In this document: positions 11,856 to 24,280 of the stretch, piece after piece
How positions within the stretch are numbered: the stretch's first letter is position 1
Layout: each line of letters starts with the position of its first letter
Notes under the pieces: generated by a model
Told to the model about the DNA's origin: nothing
Database searches by the model: none
The model's input: the letters and a program-made list of their open reading frames with translations, nothing else
Translations under genes and position numbers: made by a program
Assembly: GCA_032719365.1 (NCBI GenBank)
Contig: CM064873.1
Location: forward strand, 3,072,501 to 3,136,500
Source: Prinsepia uniflora
Taxonomy: Eukaryota > Streptophyta > Magnoliopsida > Rosales > Rosaceae
Direction of reading: 5' to 3'
DNA length: 64,000 nt

Positions 11856-12620
11856 TCTATACTAAAAAAGATATTTAAAAAATATTACCGTGTTTTATCA
11901 ATTCTGCCTTCTTTTTTTTTCGTTTTCTACCAATTTTGCTTTTTTTTTTCCTTTTCCTTTGTTATGAACAGTGAAATTATGGTTGTGCCCTTGCTAGACA
12001 CATGTAGCCTTAATGTGTTGACAACTTGATTTTTCTTTCGATTGAATTTAGACACGTTCGAGCTAATTCATCTTAGCTAATTCATTTTTCGTTCGGTTTG
12101 TTGTAAATCGATTTTTTTTAAAAATGAACATATACAGTTTTGTTTTCCTTTGCAAATAAAGAAGTGCTACACTTAAGGTTTATGATTTATTCTCTACTTT
12201 TAAGTTTTGTCAAACGGTTTCCACTAAATTACCACCTTATGCATATGGGCTTCTAAGAAAATACTGCAATTTCTAATAAAATACTCCATCTGATGCATAA
12301 ATTCTGTCAAACTTTTTCCATTAAACTACCACCGTTTGTGTATGAGTTTTTTCTAATAAATTACCACCTTATGCATATGAGCTTCTACAATTTCTGTCAT
12401 GTTTAGAACTTAGAATCATTGATTGGATAACAATTTTAATGAAAAGTTTGTTCAGAGGGAAAACACAGATTTGATAATGGATGATAGATTTAAATAACAG
12501 TTTTGACGGAGATTTTGTTTTATTGCTCATTTATGAAAAATTAGTAATACAAAATATGTAAATATTCATCTTCATAATCAATTCAACAGCCTCGCGGCAA
12601 CGCGCATGCCTAATTGCTAG
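11856..12620 (+). mobile_element. Non-autonomous Helitron
   Basis: The 5' end is TCTATACTAAAAAAG, close to the TCTATACTA start known for many plant Helitrons, and it is preceded by A (11855). The 3' end is CTAG (12617-12620), matching the CTRR rule, and is followed by T (12621), so insertion was between A and T without target duplication. A short hairpin, CGCG-GCAA-CGCG at 12593-12604, lies 12 bases before CTAG, as expected for a Helitron 3' end. The 765-base interior has no Rep/helicase and contains diverged repeats around TTACCACCTTATGCATATG (about 12225 and 12360). Confidence 0.75.
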
Positions 12621-13211
12621 TTGATACTAAATGACAGCCTTTACACAAGAAACTTCTCAGCAAAACTAATGTTTCTGAGTCATATTCAATATTCTGTTGT
12701 ACATGTTAATTCTATGAATCCACATTTCTGGTTTCTAGAGTTGGTGTCACAAGCTTAAGATGTTTCTGTCAATAAAACTATTGTTTATGAGTTGGTGTCA
12801 CAATCCACAACCTTTACATACAAAACCTCTCAGCAAAACTATTGTTTATGAGTTAGATTCAATATTCCGATGTTCAAGGTTTGCAATCTTCTTGAATTAA
12901 ACATGGTTTATTTATTCAAACATCATGATCAATGTCCTTTTTTTTATCTGACAGGATCAATATCTAGACAGTCGAATTCTAAAGAAAAACTTAAGTAGTT
13001 ATCAGAGAAAATCATTTCATGTTCTGATTCTGTTAAACGATTTCTTCATTTAGTGTATTGAACTTAGATTAAGTATCAAGAACACACATAATTATGTTTA
13101 GCAAACAATCATTGTACGACAGAAATAAGAAAATTGAACCACCTTTGAAAAAACACGGAGAAATTCGATTTGAATGAATTTAAGGCATGATTATACGGCT
13201 TTGATAGCAAA
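12621..13211. other. Intergenic DNA with a diverged duplication
   Basis: No gene is seen. A block of about 60 bases built around TCTCAGCAAAACTA at about 12636-12700 recurs at about 12800-12865, with a shorter third copy of TTGTTTATGAGTTGGTG between. The last bases, GCTTTGATAGCA (about 13198-13209), resemble an inverted tRNA-Met primer-binding site next to the copia-like LTR that follows. Confidence 0.4.
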
Positions 13212-13480
13212 TGTTAGAAATTTCAGAAATGTAAATCACATAGGATCGACAATCACCCACTTAAATCACATTCAAACAATTATAAACACTGAAATATTAT
13301 AATTGAGAAGAGATGATCATTTACTTGTGATCGAAGTCATCGTAGAACGAGAAGGAGTGGAGGCACACATGCACAAGAGATTGGTGATCTCTTCTCTTAA
13401 CACGAAATTGATCAACTTCAAATAGGGGAAGAAGTTTTTTATCAGGCTGTTCGAGAGAAGGGACCAGAGATCTCCCTTTT
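13212..13480 (-). mobile_element. Probable copia LTR fragment, left half, split by element D
   Basis: The sequence starts TGTTAGAAATTTC directly after a degenerate inverted primer-binding site (GCTTTGATAGCA), as expected for the 5' LTR of a minus-strand copia element. It continues across element D: after removing 13481-22936 and one copy of CTTTT, the text joins at 22942 (TATACACAATTCC). I cannot fix the far end (between about 23100 and 23250). No copia coding domain is visible to the left, so only a remnant is present. Confidence 0.4.
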
Positions 13481-16356
13481 TGTAACGACCCGTCCCGAAT
13501 ATCGGGATTTAATATTATTTAATTGTGATTTACTAATCTGGGATTAGTTGGGCGATTTCGGACGAATTGTGCAAAATGACCGTTTTGCCCCTGGGCGTGG
13601 GCAAGACGTTGACTTTTAATTCGGATGGTCAAATGGACTTTGACCGATGACCGTGACGTAGTTCGGGACGTCACGAGTTCATAGACAGGTGGCACGTTCG
13701 ATTCCGACGTTCGTGGTGAAAGTTATGATGTACGGAAGTCCAGGGGCGTTTTCGTAATTTGGACGATATAAGGGGGAAATGTTGACTTTTTGATCGGGAT
13801 GCCCGATGGCCGAGGACCGAGGACCGTTAGGAAGGTCTCGATGCCCTGAGTTCGTAGACAGGCGGCACGCATCAATCGGAGTCCGTATGACCGAGTTACG
13901 GGTCAGGATGCGTGAGGGGCATTTTGGTAATTTTCTGCACAAGGGCAGAATTGTAATTTTCTTCACGGGACACTGTTCCATTGAATTAGCCGTGAGGTGG
14001 ATGCTTTGTGCGATCGATCCCTTGTTTTGTTTATGATTTAATTGAGTTAATTGGACCAGTATGAGGTGGAATTGCACATGTTTGGTGCTGGCAATCGATC
14101 AAAAGGACATGGGCACTGGTTGTTTAATGTTTTCGGGTCTGTGCAGGGGAACCTTGCACAGTCATTTGAGGACACTTTTGGACGCCTTTAACGGCTGAAT
14201 TGAATTAAAAGAATGGTGAGTGAGTCGAGAGCGGTTCACTGAGATTGAGAATGAGAGGAATGAGTGAGTTTGGGGCTGAAATTCTCTGAAAACCCGAAAC
14301 TGGGTTCTGGGGAATTCAAATTCGAATTTCCAGTTTCAGGCCAGCCCAAGCCTAATTGATGAGTGTTTGAGCTTCCTGGAACTTCAACGAGTCGAACCAG
14401 ATCAAATGGGGCAAGCTTGGGAGCTCCTAGGGCCGTGAACGGACATGGTGGACGGCCGGAAAACTCGAGCTTGAGTTGTGACGATTGAGGTATTGTCGAG
14501 TTAAATTAATGATGCTAATTAGTTCGTTGTAGTCCTTATTAACTTCCTGTGAAGTTAATTTGATTTTGGTTAAGGATTGGAGGAGCTCTGGTGATCGACC
14601 CGTTTTGGGTGATCACGGGTTGTCGACAAGATTGATCGACGGTTGATGCTAATCATGGACACAGAACTGAAATTGGTGGATTGGTGATTGTTGTAGGATC
14701 AAGAACGGATGGAATTGATATCGAATTGAGGGTGTTTGAAACGGATCCTATCGCGGGTAATCTGACCCGTTTACCAGTCATTCGGGTGAAGAAGGAGCAC
14801 TGTAGCAGGCGCGTGGCTTTCACGCGCAGCCACTCACGGCGGCGCGTGACGGCGCGTGGGCACGAATCTCGAGGTGAGGTCAACATGACTTTTATCCTAT
14901 ACATTGTAACGAACATTTTGGGATTGGTTTCGTGTCGATCGGACACCGTCTCGATATTGTTCGGGATGTCCGAAGGTTTTAAATCCAATTTAAAAATACT
15001 TAAAAATTCGGGAAAATTACGGGACTTGAATAGGATGTTAATGATGAGGTTAGTGATCCTCTAAATTGATTTGAACAGGATTGGGAGTCCCGGTGATAGT
15101 GAGGTGGCCCGGGAGGGCCTATGGCACGCGTATCGAGGCGCTCGGTTAAACGGTCTGTGAGTGGACATTGGTTTTATAAATTCGATGCATGCATAACTGT
15201 TTTATGATTGTTATAATTGGGATTATATGATTTATTTTGGATATCAGTGAATTTATATGTTTTCACGCTTTTCGAGGCGATTTACGTGTTTGCACGTGAA
15301 TCGAGGTTTTCTGGATTTGCACTGATTTCCATAAATATGGATGGATATGATTTCATGAAACGGTCACGGGTTTGATAATGTGAAATCGGGCCAGGGGCCC
15401 AGTTAATTTGTTGAATCGGGCCAGGGGCCCAATTGAATTATGAAATCGGGCCAGGGGCCCAGTTAACTTATGAATCGGGCCAGGAGCCCAGTTGACTTGT
15501 ATATGTGATTTCGGGTCGGGGACCCTAAAATGGAATTGAATGAACTATTTCGGATTTGATTCAACTATTTGGACTTGTGACGGTTTTATGGAAATTCGGG
15601 GCAGGGCCCTTGTGATATTTTGGAAATGAATAATAAAATGTGTTCCATAAAACCATCTCGATATGAGGATATTTATATCCTGGTCTCCTCCAAGTGTCGG
15701 GGACACTGGAGAAGTCACGGTGCATTGCCTGCGAGGGCTCATTGTACGGAGCTACCGGACCGTATAGTGATCCAGGAGCAGGATTGCTGGACGTCATGGA
15801 CGTCAGACATCGGGGATGTCAGAGATATGGACCCGGTGAGACCCCGGGCAGCACGCGTTGCTTAATACCGTGAGATATGACGTCTGGAACGTCAAGCGTC
15901 TAGGACGCTAGGCATCGGGGATGCCGGAGATGGAAAAATAATAAATGAATATTACTGGATTGATGAAATAACTCTTGGATTTACTTTTGAAAATTGAAAA
16001 TATGCTTTGGTTTCCGGGCTAAGGCCCTAATGGTTATTTCTAAATAAATATGGGATTATTGGTTTTGGTGCATGCATATGATTTTACTGAGGGGCATAAA
16101 TGTCTTATAAATGTTTTAAGCAGACTTGTTTATTTTCGTCCACTCACAGCTTTTGGATTTTAATGCCCTTCAGGTTGATTCCGGATACGACTGCAGCAGA
16201 GACTTGAGCATCGCGCACCTCCTCCATCGATCCTTACGCACTCTGGAAGCCCGTTTGGGCAATGGCAATCGGTTATCCCTTGTCTGGCGCCTCTTGTCAG
16301 ACGGGAGCACGTCACATTCCATGGTAATCCCGGGGGGATTGGGATGGGTCGTGTCA
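13481..16356 (+). repeat. Element D 5' LTR
   Basis: It runs from TGTAACGACCCGTCCCG to GGGTCGTGTCA, 2876 bases. It contains GCGCGTG blocks at about 14808-14856, GTCCACTCACAGC near 16138 and GTCAGACGGGAGCA near the end. ORFs of 60-132 codons inside it recur in the 3' LTR simply because the LTRs are duplicated; none has a recognisable domain. Confidence 0.9.
15388..15489. repeat. Tandem 30-base repeats with GGGCCAGGGGCCC inverted repeat
   Basis: GGGCCAGGGGCCC occurs at 15388-15400, 15418-15430 and 15448-15460, with a variant (GGGCCAGGAGCCC) at 15477-15489: a 29-30 base period. Each unit is an inverted repeat with 5-base arms. The same array is present in the 3' LTR at about 21968-22069. Confidence 0.88.
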
Positions 16357-16358
16357 AG

Positions 16359-16370
16359 TGGTATCAGAGC
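16359..16370 (+). other. Element D primer-binding site
   Basis: TGGTATCAGAGC, two bases after the 5' LTR, is complementary to the 3' end of plant initiator tRNA-Met, the usual primer for this retrotransposon class. Confidence 0.9.
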
Positions 16371-19300
16371 AGGTTTTGCTCTTTTGTGCGCGAAGGTCGA
16401 GGGTGTGATGTCTCTTTGGGCTGCTGTTCCGTTGTCAACCTGATAGATAGTTTGGGGTTTGTATGGTGAATTGGGTGTGTTTGGCCCGATACGCCGTGCA
16501 TGGTTGCGATTCAACCCAGGTGGGGTTGTATACGATTAACTGGTAATGTGGGACCGTCGGTTCGGTCATGTGATGATGGATTGTTGTGCCACTGGGCACA
16601 GCTAGGTTCAGGGAACCCCATTTGATTGGAAATGCGAAACTCAGTTGAGTATTGGTCTAAGTTTTGGACCCTAGTAGTGTTGGCTAGTGTTCGGGTTGTT
16701 GGTGCATCGGAGTTAGCCGATGACCTTCGTGGTGGAACCCACGTTGAGTTGACGATTGGATTGGATTGGATTGGACGTCTATATGATGTCAGGACCGCGG
16801 GGTCGGTCAGGTTGTGGATTTTACTGCAAAAGGCAGTTGGGTTCGGTGGAACCCTAGGGTGTGACCTTGGAACCCTGATTTATAATTGATGGACCGAAAG
16901 GTGAACCTTAAGTGAGAACTTGTGCTGCGACGCGCGGCTGAGGTCATGGATGACCATGTGGATGACTCTAGTGAGTCTAGTCTGGATTATGGGATTTGAT
17001 CCACGGATGCGGTTACGAGATAAAATATGGAATCCCGTGTTGGATCGAATATGAGTGTGAGGTGTGGTTACGGATCTTGACAACGATGACTGTTGGTCGA
17101 CAGTTGTGTCGAGATGACTGGCTATCGAGGGTATTTTGTGTGGCTTTGATACTTGGGGACGTTCAGGGAACGTTCATTATCCTGATGTGCCGATGGCAAA
17201 TTGGAGGTACCCATAGTCCTGGGGTACGAGTGGTGTTACGGGATCGTCGTTCGGAATGAACGGAGATCCAGGGTAACAACTTTGCACACTGTGTGCTAGC
17301 ATGGATGTTCGTGTGCTAGCATGGGTGTTCGTGTGCTATGTTTGGATGTTGGTATGGTGATACCTATATGCCAATACTAGTATGGATGCCTGTGTGCTGA
17401 TACTGGTATTGATGATGGTGCGTGGTGCTGGTACTAGCACTGGTGCTGGTACCGGTGTCGGTGATTGTGATGACGAGAAGCCACCATTTGGGGTGTGACT
17501 CTGTCATGATGAACAGATGATTGGTATCTGCGACTCAGTGGTGGTTGAGTCTTGGACTGGATGGGATCCAGTGGAGGTTGTGTCGTGTTGGGATAAGTCC
17601 TAACAGATTTATGATGACAAGTGATGAATGGATAAAATGGTATGATTGAAACTTGGGGAATCTAGGGACGATGTTCCCTATGTCATGCGAGTTGGTGGAC
17701 TTGGGGAGTTGTGGTCAACTCCGAGATTGGTAAGTTTGTGTACTGCTTATATCCCCAGGAAGTACAAGGAAATTACTGAAATTGGAAAAGTCGGGGAAAC
17801 CATTCGTAGTATTTTGTGATTGTGAATCACTTGGAACCTGAGGATTGAACCTGTTAAGGTCGAGATGTGAGACGAAGGCAGTATGGTATGCACATCCAGG
17901 CAGAGTTGAGGAAATTTCCGTCCGGAATCGGGGTGTGTGCATACATGACTATTGGCGGACGTGAGGTCCGAGTAATGAATTGATTTTGGACACGTGGTGG
18001 TCCAAAGTGAGGTATGGACGTGGGAAGTCCCGTGGTTGGACTTGACATCTCATTGGGAGCATGTCTGTTTCCAACATGGTTGGAACTCTCTATCCGGGGA
18101 GAGTTGTGATTGGGAGACGAGGGAAGTGCTCGTTTCCACACCGGTGATTGGTATTCCGAAGTCTTTGGGGTTGACTTCTTATTTCCTGCCGTGGCAGGTG
18201 ATGATTGTTGCTACCAGTACGTTGAGCGTGTATTGGTAGGTGGACCCATGTTTGGCTTGGGTTCATTGGACACAAGCAGTTGTGTATGAATTTGGATTTG
18301 GTGGTGAAATGCGTGGTCATCTTTCCACCAAGGGAAATTTGGCGAAGGATTCAATTTGGGGTGTAAGACCCTACGATCGGCTTTCGGATGGACTGTTAGC
18401 TATGTGAGCATGTATGGATCCTAGGTGGATCTGATTTGCGATGTTGTCGACTTTGGTCGATGTGACGATCTAGGATCGCGATATTACTTGTCGAGTGACG
18501 TAGCGATGGATCTGGGTTGTGGTCGTGATGATCCAGATTGGATGAGAGTTATCACTCTTACCTTGGTATGTGAATCGTAAATGACGAGACTGAACTTCTT
18601 CTCGGAGTGAAGTCCATATGGTTTGTGACTTGGTTGAGTAGGTTTCCGATGTGGTCGGATTTTGTCAACCTTTGACGTGTGGATATTGGGATGGGCTTCC
18701 CTATGAAGTAAATCGAGTGTTTTGGAGAGGCAACCGATAGGTTCGGTTTTGTTACGTCTTGGTGGACGTAAACGAGATTTTGGGTTTTGGAATCGAATTT
18801 CTGGGTGACGATTCAGGATTCGATTGCGAAGCTCGAAAATGGATTACTGGATTTGGGTACGGAATGGTTATTCCAATGCTAGCTTACGGAATAATGATTT
18901 CGGATTCGGATTTGGAAATGGATTAAATATGTGATGTTTGGGTTTGGATTCGGAATTTCTTACGAAATTGCGGATTCGGATTCGGAATTGGAACTAGATG
19001 ACGGGTGGAGTTCGTTTTGTCTCATGTTGGTTTGAGCAAATGTGCTCCATTACTAGAACGTGTTTGGCTATAACCTGGGTGGCTATAGTCAGATTGATGG
19101 ATTGAGGTACGTACAGGGTACGTTGTACGAGGATTGATACTGGTTAGGCTGAGTGGTGCCTAATGGCGGTACATGGGATGTACCAGTGGTGTGTAACTAA
19201 TGTGTTGGTAATCGGATTGGTTCTGATATCATTTGTTTGGCTATATTGTGGACTGGACATTGGATACTGTGCGCTGGGCAGAGTGATTTTGTCAGGGTTC

Positions 19301-20047
19301 AGTGATTGTATGAGCAGGTGCTCTTAGCCATGGTTGGCTTATGGAACCCTAGTACTGAGATGTGTGTCACTGCTGGGCTGGTATTCAATGTGTTCCAGTT
19401 ACACCACTTGATTGAGTAAGTTGGCGGTATACGTACACTCAGGATGAGTGAGTTGGTGGTCAGAGTAACCACGAGTAGCCTTGCGTGATGCTACTACGCC
19501 GTCATATTTTTCCAGCGTTTTGGTTCGCTGAGGGAGTCGGCGATTATGGACATTGAGATTTATTTATGTCGCAGGATGGGCTTGCCCTGCGAATTGAGAT
19601 CATGTGGTTGATCTTGCGCTACATCGAGAGTGATGTAGTACGTGGTGTTGTCACGGATGGACAGATGGTTGGGGCTTTATCAGGGTGGTAAAGTTTTGTG
19701 ATGACAGTTTGACTAGTGGTGTCAGCATGGACTGACAAATGAGATTTGGTGACTCCCGGCGGGAGCAAATGTAAGGATTTATTGGCAATGGGAAGGAACC
19801 ATCTAGCTGAAGGAGTCAGCTAAATGGTTAGGCGATTTTATCGCGGATCAGGTGATCATTTCCACTCGAGGTGGTCGAGTGTTGTTGCTATTATGACGTA
19901 TGACTGAGGTGGTATGTCTGGGTACAAACGAGACTGGTGTTGTCCCAGTATGTGGGTGTACAAGTGTACACAGATGTGTGGTCGAATTGTTTCCACAAGG
20001 TGGTTGTGGAATAAGGTTATTGGTAATTTCGAGGACGAAATTCTTTA
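16371..20047 (+). other. Non-coding interior of element D
   Basis: No ORF above about 110 codons and no retroelement motif is seen. The strand is rich in G and T, with many TGG and GGT words. Short repeats built on GTTCGTGTGCTAGCATGG occur at about 17285-17345, followed by runs of GGTACTAGCACTGGTGC-like words to about 17465. The last bases before the purine tract, TTTCGAGGACGAAATTCTTT, match the sequence before the 3' LTR of elements A and C, so the 3' replication signals are shared with the coding family. Confidence 0.7.
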
Positions 20048-20059
20048 AGGAGGGAAGGT

Positions 20060-22936
20060 TGTAACGACCCGTCCCGAATATCGGGATTTAATATTATTTA
20101 ATTGTGATTTACTAATCTGGGATTAGTTGGGCGATTTCGGACGAATTGTGCAAAATGACCGTTTTGCCCCTGGGCGTGGGCAAGACGTTGACTTTTAATT
20201 CGGATGGTCAAATGGACTTTGACCGATGACCGTGACGTAGTTCGGGACGTCACGAGTTCATAGACAGGTGGCACGTTCGATTCCGACGTTCGTGGTGAAA
20301 GTTATGATGTACGGAAGTCCAGGGGCGTTTTCGTAATTTGGACGATATAAGGGGGAAATGTTGACTTTTTGATCGGGATGCCCGATGGCCGAGGACCGAG
20401 GACCGTTAGGAAGGTCTCGATGCCCTGAGTTCGTAGACAGGCGGCACGCATCAATCGGAGTCCGTATGACCGAGTTACGGGTCAGGATGCGTGAGGGGCA
20501 TTTTGGTAATTTTCTGCACAAGGGCAGAATTGTAATTTTCTTCACGGGACACTGTTCCATTGAATTAGCCGTGAGGTGGATGCTTTGTGCGATCGATCCC
20601 TTGTTTTGTTTATGATTTAATTGAGTTAATTGGACCAGTATGAGGTGGAATTGCACATGTTTGGTGCTGGCAATCGATCAAAAGGACATGGGCACTGGTT
20701 GTTTAATGTTTTCGGGTCTGTGCAGGGGAACCTTGCACAGTCATTTGAGGACACTTTTGGACGCCTTTAACGGCTGAATTGAATTAAAAGAATGGTGAGT
20801 GAGTCGAGAGCGGTTCACTGAGATTGAGAATGAGAGGAATGAGTGAGTTTGGGGCTGAAATTCTCTGAAAACCCGAAACTGGGTTCTGGGGAATTCAAAT
20901 TCGAATTTCCAGTTTCAGGCCAGCCCAAGCCTAATTGATGAGTGTTTGAGCTTCCTGGAACTTCAACGAGTCGAACCAGATCAAATGGGGCAAGCTTGGG
21001 AGCTCCTAGGGCCGTGAACGGACATGGTGGACGGCCGGAAAACTCGAGCTTGAGTTGTGACGATTGAGGTATTGTCGAGTTAAATTAATGATGCTAATTA
21101 GTTCGTTGTAGTCCTTATTAACTTCCTGTGAAGTTAATTTGATTTTGGTTAAGGATTGGAGGAGCTCTGGTGATCGACCCGTTTTGGGTGATCACGGGTT
21201 GTCGACAAGATTGATCGACGGTTGATGCTAATCATGGACACAGAACTGAAATTGGTGGATTGGTGATTGTTGTAGGATCAAGAACGGATGGAATTGATAT
21301 CGAATTGAGGGTGTTTGAAACGGATCCTATCGCGGGTAATCTGACCCGTTTACCAGTCATTCGGGTGAAGAAGGAGCACTGTAGCAGGCGCGTGGCTTTC
21401 ACGCGCAGCCACTCACGGCGGCGCGTGACGGCGCGTGGGCACGAATCTCGAGGTGAGGTCAACATGACTTTTATCCTATACATTGTAACGAACATTTTGG
21501 GATTGGTTTCGTGTCGATCGGACACCGTCTCGATATTGTTCGGGATGTCCGAAGGTTTTAAATCCAATTTAAAAATACTTAAAAATTCGGGAAAATTACG
21601 GGACTTGAATAGGATGTTAATGATGAGGTTAGTGATCCTCTAAATTGATTTGAACAGGATTGGGAGTCCCGGTGATAGTGAGGTGGCCCGGGAGGGCCTA
21701 TGGCACGCGTATCGAGGCGCTCGGTTAAACGGTCTGTGAGTGGACATTGGTTTTATAAATTCGATGCATGCATAACTGTTTTATGATTGTTATAATTGGG
21801 ATTATATGATTTATTTTGGATATCAGTGAATTTATATGTTTTCACGCTTTTCGAGGCGATTTACGTGTTTGCACGTGAATCGAGGTTTTCTGGATTTGCA
21901 CTGATTTCCATAATATATGGATGGATATGATTTCATGAAACGGTCACGGATTTGATAATGTGAAATCGGGCCAGGGGCCCAGTTAATTTGTTGAATCGGG
22001 CCAGGGGCCCAATTGAATTATGAAATCGGGCCAGGGGCCCAGTTAACTTATGAATCGGGCCAGGAGCCCAGTTGACTTGTATATGTGATTTCGGGTCGGG
22101 GACCCTAAAATGGAATTGAATGAACTATTTCGGATTTGATTCAACTATTTGGACTTGTGACGGTTTTATGGAAATTCGGGGCAGGGCCCTTGTGATATTT
22201 TAGAAATGAATAATAAAATGTGTTCCATAAAACCATCTCGATATGAGGATATTTATATCCTGGTCTCCTCCAAGTGTCGGGGACACTGGAGAAGTCACGG
22301 TGCATTGCCTGCGAGGGCTCATTGTACGGAGCTACCGGACCGTATAGTGATCCAGGAGCAGGATTGCTGGACGTCATGGACGTCAGACATCGGGGATGTC
22401 AGAGATATGGACCCGGTGAGACCCCGGGCAGCACGCGTTGCTTAATACCGTGAGATATGACGTCTGGAACGTCAAGCGTCTAGGACGCTAGGCATCGGGG
22501 ATGCCGGAGATGGAAAAATAATAAATGAATATTACTGGATTGATGAAATAACTCTTGGATTTACTTTTGGAAATTGAAAATATGCTTTGGTTTCCGGGCT
22601 AAGGCCCTAATGGTTATTTCTAAATAAATATGGGATTATTGGTTTTGGTGCATGCATATGATTTTACTGAGGGGCATAAATGTCTTATAAATGTTTTAAG
22701 CAGACTTGTTTATTTTCGTCCACTCACAGCTTTTGGATTTTAATGCCCTTCAGGTTGATTCCGGATACGACTGCAGCAGAGACTTGAGCATCGCGCACCT
22801 CCTCCATCGATCCTTACGCACTCTGGAAGCCCGTTTGGGCAATGGCAATCGGTTATCCCTTGTCTGGCGCCTCTTGTCAGACGGGAGCACGTCACATTCC
22901 ATGGTAATCCTGGGGGGATTGGGATGGGTCGTGTCA
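20060..22936 (+). repeat. Element D 3' LTR
   Basis: It matches 13481-16356 almost base for base over 2877 bases. Differences seen include an extra base near 21913, G to A near 21950 and 22202, and C to T near 22911. It ends GTGTCA and is followed by the CTTTT target duplication. Confidence 0.9.
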
Positions 22937-22941
22937 CTTTT

Positions 22942-23700
22942 ATACACAATTCCTCAACCGGCCAATACTTATCATTTGGCGGTTAGGACTTCTTATGGCA
23001 GTTTCAATATGGAACTGCCTAATTTGAATTCAAACTAAGTTTGAATTCCTTTTAGTTAGGACTTCGTACGATTTTCCACCACCATCTCATCCCTCACAAA
23101 AAATTTATATACCCTACTGTTGAACCCCAGACAATACGAACTTTATTTTGTATTTTATAGAAAAAATTCATTGTAACTATATATATATATAGGTATAGTA
23201 TACATAACTTATTATATGCACGATATAATAAAAGGCCGAAGAGGCCAAAATGATCAAACACTAAGGGCCACATGGAGCAAAGAGGACTAAAAGAGACTAT
23301 TATTTTTAATTATTTAAAGGACTTCTCAATAACTCACTTATCCTCTTTATTGAGATATAAAATGGTAGATGTGGAATTTATTGTTTATAAATTCTGTTTA
23401 CGGACTTTTGAATAATTTTTTTTTAGAGAAGGTCTTATTTTGTTTAATATATAAGCACTAAATATTTTAACTAAAAGTAAAAATTTTTAAAAATGTAACA
23501 ATAATTGACTTTTTTTTTTTCTAAAAGAAAGAAAATGAGAAAAAGAGAAAAACCACTCTTCGCCTTACGAAAATGAGATGACTAAAGAAGTTGGGCATAA
23601 GTGAAGCAGGATCCATAATTTTCAGGCCCAGCCTATTTGAGATACCAATAACCCGCCAAAAATATTTTTCTTGAAATTAAATACGAAAAGCGATTATATA
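22942..23700. other. Remainder of the copia-like LTR, then intergenic promoter DNA
   Basis: From 22942 the text continues the LTR fragment cut at 13480. A TATATATATATA run is at about 23180. Further right the DNA is AT-rich without ORFs and leads into the upstream region of the gene at 24281. Where the transposon ends and the host promoter starts cannot be fixed. Confidence 0.4.
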
Positions 23701-24280
23701 TCGCACGCAGTCCGTCTTCTTCATGTTCTTCCAAAATCAAAAAGCAATTGAAATCTCTCCAATTTACAGAGCAACCAAATCATTGAGTCAGTGCTCGCAC
23801 TTCAATCATTTCTGAGTCTTGCAGGTAAGCATTTGTAAATAATGCAAAACGACTGAACGAGAATGAGTTTTGAGTACTGCAGCTTGGATTTTCATCCTCT
23901 CTCTCTGCTAGGTTTGAGTTCAATAAAATTCTGGAGAAACACGAAGCCAGAAAGAGATTCTGCAGGAGTCAACTTTAGCACGAACAGTAAGCTTTCTCTC
24001 TCTATCTGCGGATGTCCCCCTTCTTTTTTTTCCATGGAAATTCTGCCTATTTATGGATTAGTTGCAAACTTGCAATCGAATAGAGATCAGATTTAAAAAG
24101 TTCAGGTGTTAACTTTTTCTGTGCATTTTGATCGTTGATTGTCTCATATTCACGGTATATTGTTACGTCGCCATTTTGGAATTCGGGGACTTATTGTACT
24201 TTCCTCAAATAATGCTTCAGATATAGCTGAATGTTCCATTTTAATCATTGGGAGTGAAATTTCAGTTTGCATCTCTAAAA

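Larger units (their letters stand above)
13481..22936 (+). mobile_element. Element D: complete LTR retrotransposon without coding domains (LARD-like)
   Basis: Direct LTRs at 13481-16356 and 20060-22936 enclose a 3.7-kb interior. The 5-base duplication CTTTT flanks the element (13476-13480 and 22937-22941). The primer-binding site TGGTATCAGAGC (initiator tRNA-Met type) is at 16359-16370 and a purine tract AAGGAGGGAAGG precedes the 3' LTR. The interior has no gag, protease, reverse transcriptase, RNase H or integrase motif in any frame. By eye the LTRs differ at about five or six positions in 2.88 kb, so insertion is recent and must have used proteins from another element. This matches the definition of a large retrotransposon derivative. 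Confidence 0.88.

Noticed and set aside
13679..14077. 132-codon minus-strand ORF, repeated at 20258-20656
   Set aside because: It lies wholly in the element D LTRs and is duplicated only because LTRs are. No domain is seen.
16359..16370. tRNA-Met gene fragment
   Set aside because: TGGTATCAGAGC occurs exactly beside LTR ends at three places and is the primer-binding site, not a tRNA gene.
23863..24096. ORF starting MSFEYCSLDFHP as first exon of the many-exon gene
   Set aside because: Its donor at 23987 joins the next exon in the wrong phase and leads to a stop. The exon at 24266-24322 joins 24651 and 24951 in a continuous frame, so this ORF is probably intronic.
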